This document shows positions 59,616 through 64,000 of a DNA stretch of 64,000 nucleotides, piece after piece. Position 1 is the first letter of the stretch. Each line of letters starts with the position of its first letter. The stretch is from Hymenobacter amundsenii (lineage in GTDB: Bacteria > Bacteroidota > Bacteroidia > Cytophagales > Hymenobacteraceae). The position numbers were made by a program, and so were the translations under genes. The stretch spans positions 62,001-126,000 of the forward strand of contig NZ_NIRR01000003.1 in assembly GCF_002204745.1 (NCBI RefSeq), read 5' to 3'. The notes under the pieces are model-generated. The model ran no database searches and was not told the DNA's origin. It saw only the letters and a program-made list of their open reading frames with translations.

Positions 59616-59717
59616 CGGAGTGGCAAAGCAGTACTGTTGCCGGGGTTTTTATTATTCTTGTACTCCGGATACGCATCCACCACCTTCCTTTTCGCTCTGC
59701 TCCACCTTTCTTTTACT

Positions 59718-60017
59718 ATGACTGACATAACTGCTACCGAACTCAAAGACCGCCTAGCCCAGGGGACCGCACCCGTCATTATCGACGTGCGCGAAACGTG
59801 GGAAAATGAGGAGAGCCGCATTGAGGGCAGCCGCAATATTCCGCTGGGCGAGCTGCCCGGCAAGCTCGACGACTTAGAAGACCTGCGCGACACCGAAGTA
59901 GTCGTGCATTGCAAGGGCGGCAGCCGTTCGGCCTCAGCCAAAGCGTTTTTGCAGCAGCAGGGCTTTACCCAGGTCCGCAACCTCATTGGCGGAATCCAGG
60001 GTTATCAGCAGGTCTAA
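59718..60017 (+). CDS. Rhodanese-like domain protein
   Basis: The 99-residue single-domain rhodanese has the catalytic Cys 65 in VVHCKGGSRS, the N-terminal signature VIIDVRETWENEESRIEGSRNIPL and the end LIGGIQGY. Single-domain rhodaneses move sulfane sulfur; the acceptor is not known here. Start ATG at 59718; the upstream frame is not conserved. A strong terminator follows. Confidence 0.92.
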   Translation: MTDITATELKDRLAQGTAPVIIDVRETWENEESRIEGSRNIPLGELPGKLDDLEDLRDTEVVVHCKGGSRSASAKAFLQQQGFTQVRNLIGGIQGYQQV

Positions 60018-60032
60018 ACTGCCAATTTTCTT

Positions 60033-60073
60033 AAAAAAAGGTTGCTGCACTTATTGTGTGGCAACCTTTTTTT
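60033..60073 (+). terminator. Rho-independent terminator of the rhodanese gene
   Basis: Stem AAAAAAAGGTTGC (60033-60045) with GCAACCTTTTTTT (60061-60073). Confidence 0.92.
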
Positions 60074-60187
60074 ATTCCTACTAAGCTTGCATCAATCGGC
60101 ACGGTAGCTAGTAGCTTGTTCCATTTCTATCAATTTAGTTGCCCACAATTAAACATTACACTTCTCATCTCCGTTTAACTGATAACA

Positions 60188-60646
60188 ATGTCTGACTCAC
60201 TCGCCACTTCTTCCGCCGACCAGAATCCGTTGCTCAAGCTGGAAAACCAGCTGTGCTTCCCGCTCTATGCCGTTTCGCGGCTCCTGACCAAGGCTTACCA
60301 GCCGCTGTTGCAGGAGTTAGGCCTCACGTACCCGCAGTACTTAGTGTTGCTGCTCCTATGGGAACACCAGCAGCTAACGGTGAAGGAATTGGGCGAAAAT
60401 CTGCTCCTCGATTCGGGTACGCTTACCCCCCTGCTCAAGCGCATGGAGCAGAAACAGTGGCTCAGCCGCCGCCGCGACCCGCGCGACGAACGGTCGGTTA
60501 TCATTGAGCTGTTGCCGGCTGGGGCGGCCCTGTGGCAGCCGGCCTGCCGGATTCCCGAGCAGCTGTTTGCGCGGCTCGAAATGCCGGAAACCGAATTCGA
60601 GGCCTTGCGGGGCCAACTCAACCAATTACTTATTCGGCTCCGATGA
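60188..60646 (+). CDS. ohrR: OhrR-type MarR family organic-peroxide sensor
   Basis: The 152-residue product is a MarR winged-helix regulator of the OhrR type: LKLENQLCFPLYAVSRLLTKAYQPLL places the reactive cysteine at 23. The wing region LDSGTLTPLLKRMEQKQWLSRRRDPRDERSV is nearly the consensus. In relatives, organic hydroperoxide oxidises this cysteine and releases the repressor from the ohr promoter. No additional cysteine pair is present, as in one-Cys OhrR. The Ohr peroxidase gene follows 35 nt downstream on the same strand, an ohrR-ohr pair in tandem. Confidence 0.93.
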   Translation: MSDSLATSSADQNPLLKLENQLCFPLYAVSRLLTKAYQPLLQELGLTYPQYLVLLLLWEHQQLTVKELGENLLLDSGTLTPLLKRMEQKQWLSRRRDPRDERSVIIELLPAGAALWQPACRIPEQLFARLEMPETEFEALRGQLNQLLIRLR

Positions 60647-60681
60647 GTCGTTTTTTACTTTCCCCTCTTTTTCCTTTTTGT

Positions 60682-61116
60682 ATGAAACTCACCAACAAAG
60701 TATTTACGGCGCAGGCTAAAGCTAAAGGTGGCCGCGACGGCGCCATCAGCACCAACAACGACGCCCTGACCCTCACGCTGAGCACGCCCAAAGAAATGGG
60801 CGGCCCCGGCAAGGCCGGCGCTACCAATCCCGAGCAGCTGTTTGCGGCCGGTTATGCCGCCTGCTTCGAAGGCGCCCTGGGTGTAGCCGCCCGCCAGGCC
60901 GGCGTAAAACTCCAGGACGTGACGGTGGAAGCTCTCATCGGCTTCGGCCAGGCCGAAGACGGCGGCTACGGTATTTCGGCCGACCTGCACGTGAACCTGC
61001 CTGGCTTCTCCCAGGCCCAGGCCGAGCAGCTCGTCGAAGCCGCCCATGGCATTTGTCCCTACTCCCGCGCCACCCGCAACAACATCGAAGTCAACCTGAC
61101 CACGACCACCATCTAG
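60682..61116 (+). CDS. ohr: Organic hydroperoxide resistance protein Ohr
   Basis: Ohr reduces organic hydroperoxides with lipoyl or thiol donors. The 144-residue product has the catalytic Cys 61 (AACFEGAL) and the resolving Cys 125 (GICPYSRAT), the family spacing. The start MKLTNKVFTAQAKAKGGRDG is typical. It is regulated by the upstream OhrR. A further group of stress-type enzymes follows. Confidence 0.95.
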   Translation: MKLTNKVFTAQAKAKGGRDGAISTNNDALTLTLSTPKEMGGPGKAGATNPEQLFAAGYAACFEGALGVAARQAGVKLQDVTVEALIGFGQAEDGGYGISADLHVNLPGFSQAQAEQLVEAAHGICPYSRATRNNIEVNLTTTTI

Positions 61117-61118
61117 TT

Positions 61119-61200
61119 ATTCGTTATTCGTTGCTTGTTTTTTGGCTCCCAATTGAGGGCTTAACTATAGCGGAAAACCAGCAACGAGAAACCAGCAACA
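61119..61200. repeat. Imperfect inverted repeat, CCAGCAACGAGAAACCAGCAAC family
   Basis: The left part (GTTATTCGTTATTCGTTGCTTG) and right part (CCAGCAACGAGAAACCAGCAAC) are only partly complementary. The words are those also found at 18238-18300 and 34330. It lies between ohr and the oxidoreductase gene. Confidence 0.6.
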
Positions 61201-61208
61201 ACTACCCT

Positions 61209-62204
61209 ATGAAAACCAACACCATTCTGCTAGCCAGCCGCCCCCAGGGCGAACCAACCGAAGCCCAGTTCAAGTTTGAAACCCGCGAGCTGCCCGCTAT
61301 TAAAAGCGGCGAAGTGCTGCTCAAAACCCGCTACGTAAGCGTCGACCCCTACATGCGGGGCCGGATGAGCAGCGCCAAATCGTACGTGGCCCCGTTTGAG
61401 GTGGGCGAGCCGATTGCTGGTGGCGTGGTGGCCGAAGTGGTGCAGAGCCAGGCCGACCAGTTGCCGGTGGGCAGCCTAGTGGTGGGCAGCCTGCCGTGGC
61501 AGGAATACAGTGTGGCCCCGGCCAAAAGCTTGCAGCAAGTGCCCGCCGACCAGGCACCCATCAGCTACTACCTGGGCCTGCTGGGCATGACGGGCCTGAC
61601 CGCTTACTTCGGTCTGCTCGACATCTGTGACCCCAAGGAAGGCGAAACGGTCGTCGTATCCGGTGCTGCTGGTGCCGTGGGCATGGTAGTGGGCCAGTTG
61701 GCCAAAATAAAGGGCGCCCGCGTGATTGGCACGGCCGGCACCGATGAGAAAGTGGCGTATCTGAAGGAGTTGGGCTTCGATGAGGCCATCAACTACAAAA
61801 CTGCCGACGTGCCCGCCGCCCTGGCCGCTGCCGCGCCCAACGGCGTGGATTGCTACTTCGATAACGTGGGCGGCCCCATCACCGATGCTGTGTACGACCT
61901 GCTCAACAAGCACGCCCGCATTGCCATCTGCGGCCAGATTTCGATGTACAACGCCACCGAAGTGCCCATGGGTCCGCGCCCCGAAAGCAAGCTACTCAAA
62001 ACCAGCACCAAGCTCCAGGGCTTCATCGTGAGCGACTACTTGAGCCGATGGCCCGAGGGCGTGAAGCAGCTCGGCGAGTGGTACGGCCAGGGTAAGCTGC
62101 AGTTCGAGGAAACCGTCACCGACGGCTTCGAACAGATTCCAGCCGCTTTCCTGGGCCTGTTCCAGGGCGACAACACCGGCAAGGCCGTGGTGAAGGTGGC
62201 CTAA
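61209..62204 (+). CDS. NADP-dependent oxidoreductase (PTGR/CurA-like, MDR superfamily)
   Basis: The 331-residue product belongs to the leukotriene B4/prostaglandin reductase branch that reduces alpha,beta-unsaturated carbonyls. The start KTNTILLASRPQGEPTEAQFKFETRELP and the YVSVDPYMRGRM motif are diagnostic, followed by the cofactor motif VSGAAGAVGMVVGQLAKIKG and the end FLGLFQGDNTGKAVVKV. It sits in line with ohr, a monooxygenase and a DJ-1-type gene, all acting on reactive electrophiles or peroxides. Start ATG 61209. Confidence 0.92.
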   Translation: MKTNTILLASRPQGEPTEAQFKFETRELPAIKSGEVLLKTRYVSVDPYMRGRMSSAKSYVAPFEVGEPIAGGVVAEVVQSQADQLPVGSLVVGSLPWQEYSVAPAKSLQQVPADQAPISYYLGLLGMTGLTAYFGLLDICDPKEGETVVVSGAAGAVGMVVGQLAKIKGARVIGTAGTDEKVAYLKELGFDEAINYKTADVPAALAAAAPNGVDCYFDNVGGPITDAVYDLLNKHARIAICGQISMYNATEVPMGPRPESKLLKTSTKLQGFIVSDYLSRWPEGVKQLGEWYGQGKLQFEETVTDGFEQIPAAFLGLFQGDNTGKAVVKVA

Positions 62205-62251
62205 CGGCTTGCCTTTTTCGATCCAGCCCCAGGACTTCTTTTCCAACTACT

Positions 62252-62569
62252 ATGTCTGCTTCCCCCTCAACTATCGTTTGCATTGCCGCCGAGTGGCGCG
62301 TGCAGCCCGGCCACGAGGCCGAGGTACTGCGCCTGATGCAACAGGCTGCCGCCACCGTACGCCGCCTGGAGCCCGGCAACCTCGTGTACACCGTGCACGT
62401 CGACCCCACCGATGCTACCCACCTATTCATGTATGAGCAGTACGCCGATGCCGAGGCGCTGCAGGCCCACATCGACTCCGACCACTTCCAGCAAATTGTA
62501 GTGGGCCAGATTGTGCCCGTACTAGCCGAACGCACCGTTTCGCGCTACTCGCTGGCCGGTACGCTGTAG
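62252..62569 (+). CDS. Putative quinol monooxygenase / antibiotic biosynthesis monooxygenase (ABM) domain protein
   Basis: The 105-residue product has the ABM ferredoxin-like fold: VCIAAEWRVQPGHEAEVLRLMQQAAATVRRLEPGNLVYTVH, with a later MYEQYADAEALQAHIDSDHFQQIV. Members act on quinols, heme or small aromatic compounds, often as dimers, without bound cofactor. The specific reaction is unknown. It lies 47 nt after the NADP oxidoreductase gene. Confidence 0.88.
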   Translation: MSASPSTIVCIAAEWRVQPGHEAEVLRLMQQAAATVRRLEPGNLVYTVHVDPTDATHLFMYEQYADAEALQAHIDSDHFQQIVVGQIVPVLAERTVSRYSLAGTL

Positions 62570-62615
62570 TATTCCGCTTACCGTTCTCTTTTCCTTACCC
62601 TAAAATACGCTTCCC

Positions 62616-63296
62616 ATGAAAATTCTAATGGTGCTCACCTCGCACGATAAACTTGGCAACACCGGCGAAAAAACCGGTTTCTGGCTCGAAGAATTTGCTG
62701 CTCCCTATTACGTATTCAAAGATGCAGGTGCGACGCTGACCGTGGCCTCGCCCAAAGGCGGCCAGCCGCCCCTCGACCCCAAAAGCGACGCCGCCGACGC
62801 CCAGACCGACGCCACCAAGCGCTTCAAGGCCGACGACGAGGCCCAGAAGGTGCTGGCTTCGACCGTGAAGCTCGACTCGGTTTCGGGGGCTGATTACGAC
62901 GCCGTATTTTACCCCGGCGGCCACGGCCCGCTCTGGGATTTGGCCGAAGACAAGAAGTCGATTGAGCTGATTGAAACCATGTACGCTGCCGGCAAGCCCG
63001 TAGCGGCCGTCTGCCACGCCCCTGGTGTATTGCGCCATACCAAGGCCGCCAACGGTGAGCCGCTGGTGAAAGGCAAATCGGTGGCTGGGTTCACGAACTC
63101 CGAAGAGGAAGCCGTGCAGCTGACCAACGTGGTGCCCTTCCTGGTGGAAGACATGCTGAAAGAAAACGGCGGCGACTACTCTAAGGGTGCCGACTGGGCC
63201 CCGTACGTGACCCAGGCCGGTAACCTCATCACGGGCCAGAACCCCGCCTCCTCGGAGCCGGCGGCCGAAGCCCTGCTGAAGATGCTTAAGAAGTAA
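62616..63296 (+). CDS. DJ-1/PfpI superfamily protein (Hsp31-like glyoxalase III/deglycase type)
   Basis: The 226-residue product has the nucleophile elbow AAVCHAPG (Cys 133, His 134), an acidic residue near 25-26 (GFWLEEFAAPY) and the segment FYPGGHGPLWDLAED. The longer Hsp31-type segments match enzymes that convert methylglyoxal to lactate without glutathione. It completes a run of five genes (ohrR to here) for peroxide and carbonyl stress. A terminator follows. Confidence 0.92.
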   Translation: MKILMVLTSHDKLGNTGEKTGFWLEEFAAPYYVFKDAGATLTVASPKGGQPPLDPKSDAADAQTDATKRFKADDEAQKVLASTVKLDSVSGADYDAVFYPGGHGPLWDLAEDKKSIELIETMYAAGKPVAAVCHAPGVLRHTKAANGEPLVKGKSVAGFTNSEEEAVQLTNVVPFLVEDMLKENGGDYSKGADWAPYVTQAGNLITGQNPASSEPAAEALLKMLKK

Positions 63297-63318
63297 GCCG
63301 CTTCCCTTGCAACCGTTT

Positions 63319-63361
63319 AACGGCCCCACCTACTCCTACCGGAGTAGGTGGGGCCGTTTTT
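63319..63361 (+). terminator. Rho-independent terminator of the ohr-DJ-1 gene group
   Basis: Perfect 18-bp stem (63319-63336 with 63341-63358), 4-nt loop, then a T5 tract. Confidence 0.92.
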
Positions 63362-63441
63362 CGTGGTGGCCTCGTGCTGATGCCGCGGCATAACTGCGCA
63401 CATCTTTCTATATTTCCCCCGCATACCCGTTTTTCTGAGCT

Positions 63442-63672
63442 ATGAGTAAGATTCTGGAAGAAATTGACCAGGCGCTGGCCACCTTCGACTCCAGCCTCGG
63501 CCGCCCTGTTGCCATCGAGCTGGGCGAACGGAAATATACCCAGTTGGTGCTCGACGTGGCCCATCGCTACGAGGGCGACGGCCTGACCCACAACACCGGC
63601 CGTCCCCTGGCCTACAAGGGCCTCGAAATCCTGCGCGACGACACCCACCGCGACCGGGTGCGGGTGATTTAG
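63442..63672 (+). CDS. Conserved small hypothetical protein
   Basis: The 76-residue product (MSKILEEIDQALATFDSSLGRPVAIELGERKYTQLVLDVAHRYEG) is soluble, alpha/beta and acidic, without a signal peptide or membrane helix. It is a stand-alone gene with GC content like the host. Its stop codon TAG touches the left arm of the 63673-63733 repeat. Function unknown. Confidence 0.7.
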   Translation: MSKILEEIDQALATFDSSLGRPVAIELGERKYTQLVLDVAHRYEGDGLTHNTGRPLAYKGLEILRDDTHRDRVRVI

Positions 63673-63733
63673 TGGTGAGAAGTAAGAAAAGCCCGTCATG
63701 CTGAGCATGACGGGCTTTTCTTACTTCTCACCA
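63673..63733. repeat. Near-contiguous inverted repeat combining two families
   Basis: Perfect 30-bp arms (63673-63702 and 63704-63733) meet at a single central base. The outside is the GGTGAGAAGTAAGAA module and the centre the GTCATGCTGAGCATGAC module. It can also serve as a terminator for the small gene before it. Confidence 0.95.
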
Positions 63734-63752
63734 TTTCACCGCCCCAACGCCG

Positions 63753-63760
63753 TACCTTTG
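63753..63760 (+). promoter_or_regulatory. Promoter -7 box of the ABC-F gene, leaderless
   Basis: TACCTTTG is followed by only four nt before the ATG at 63765, so the start of transcription should coincide with the start codon. Confidence 0.75.
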
Positions 63761-63764
63761 CGGC

Positions 63765-64000
63765 ATGAATCTCCTCTCTGCCGAAAATCTTTCGAAGAAT
63801 TATACCGACCGGTGGCTGTTTAAAGACCTGAACTTCGGGCTGCTCCAGGGCCAGCGCGTAGCTTTCGTGGGCATCAACGGCACCGGCAAAACCACCCTCA
63901 TGCGCATTCTGGCGGGCCTCGAAGCTCCCGACACCGGTCTGGTGAGCGTGCGCAAGGGCATCCGCGTGACCTACCTGGGCCAGCAGCCGGTCTTCGATGA
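63765..64000 (+). CDS. ABC-F family ATP-binding protein, partial
   Basis: The visible 78 residues (MNLLSAENLSKNYTDRWLFKDLNFGLLQGQRVAFVGINGTGKTTLMRILAGLE) form the start of an ABC-F ATPase, with Walker A GINGTGKTT. ABC-F proteins work on the ribosome in translation quality control or antibiotic resistance; the group cannot be fixed without the linker and second domain, which lie past the window. The absence of a membrane domain fits the family. Confidence 0.85.
   Translation, partial: MNLLSAENLSKNYTDRWLFKDLNFGLLQGQRVAFVGINGTGKTTLMRILAGLEAPDTGLVSVRKGIRVTYLGQQPVFD

Noticed and set aside
4256..63733. CRISPR array among the repeats
   Set aside because: The repeats are inverted pairs at scattered places, not direct repeats with regular spacers, and no cas genes are present.

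Overview
The window looks like a chromosomal segment of a GC-rich member of the Bacteroidota, most likely Cytophagales and Hymenobacter-like. The evidence is an alternative complex III (ActA/ActB), a type IX secretion C-terminal domain, promoters of the TTTG-N19-TAnnTTTG type, little sign of Shine-Dalgarno sequences, and protein families typical of that group. Genus placement is recognition, not a computed result.

Layout. 1-3.3 kb: start of an alternative complex III operon (minus strand). 3.6-4.8 kb: ribosomal protein operon rpsF-rpsR-rplI. 5-23 kb: housekeeping and envelope genes (a GSCFA protein with a huge low-complexity tail, a YyaL/DUF255 protein, PriA, two lipoproteins, a methyltransferase with a lipoprotein signal, QueA, an M14 peptidase, a CocE-type hydrolase, a truncated SDR, an EamA protein). 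23.5-30 kb: an oxidoreductase, beta-carbonic anhydrase beside a SulP transporter, and a two-component system. 30-33.4 kb: polysaccharide export pair (Wza-like and Wzc-like) and tRNA-Lys. 33.5-39 kb: an SH3-like membrane protein, SDR, RlmD, three small unknown genes, ThiL. 39-43.5 kb: phenylacetyl-CoA epoxidase cluster (TetR regulator, PaaA, PaaB, PaaC, an unknown gene, PaaD). 43.6-47.3 kb: a lipoprotein, secreted pullulanase and CIA30 protein. 47.6-48.9 kb: degraded transposase and DUF4249 fragments, then a CAU-anticodon tRNA gene interrupted by a 671-nt group I intron that carries an HNH endonuclease gene. 49-57.6 kb: HAD phosphatase, site-2 protease, tandem paralogues, Pgk, a double D-Ala-D-Ala ligase, a PASTA protein. 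57.7-64 kb: T9SS cargo, rhodanese, an OhrR/Ohr stress cluster and the start of an ABC-F gene.

Two things stand out. First, the split tRNA at 48158-48905: both exons are intact and joining them gives a perfect cloverleaf, and the intervening sequence has the P4, P7, P8 and P9 elements of a self-splicing group I intron. Second, the window is full of long intergenic inverted repeats (arms 16-50 bp) in several sequence families. They sit against stop or start codons, and in several places have entered genes: one copy is translated in frame inside the double Ddl gene, one truncates an SDR gene, and others supply the stop codon of the TetR gene and an ATG ahead of PaaB.

Several promoters can be read directly. 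Some place the TAnnTTTG box only 4-8 nt before the start codon, which suggests leaderless or near-leaderless mRNAs (rlmD, the double ddl, the ABC-F gene).
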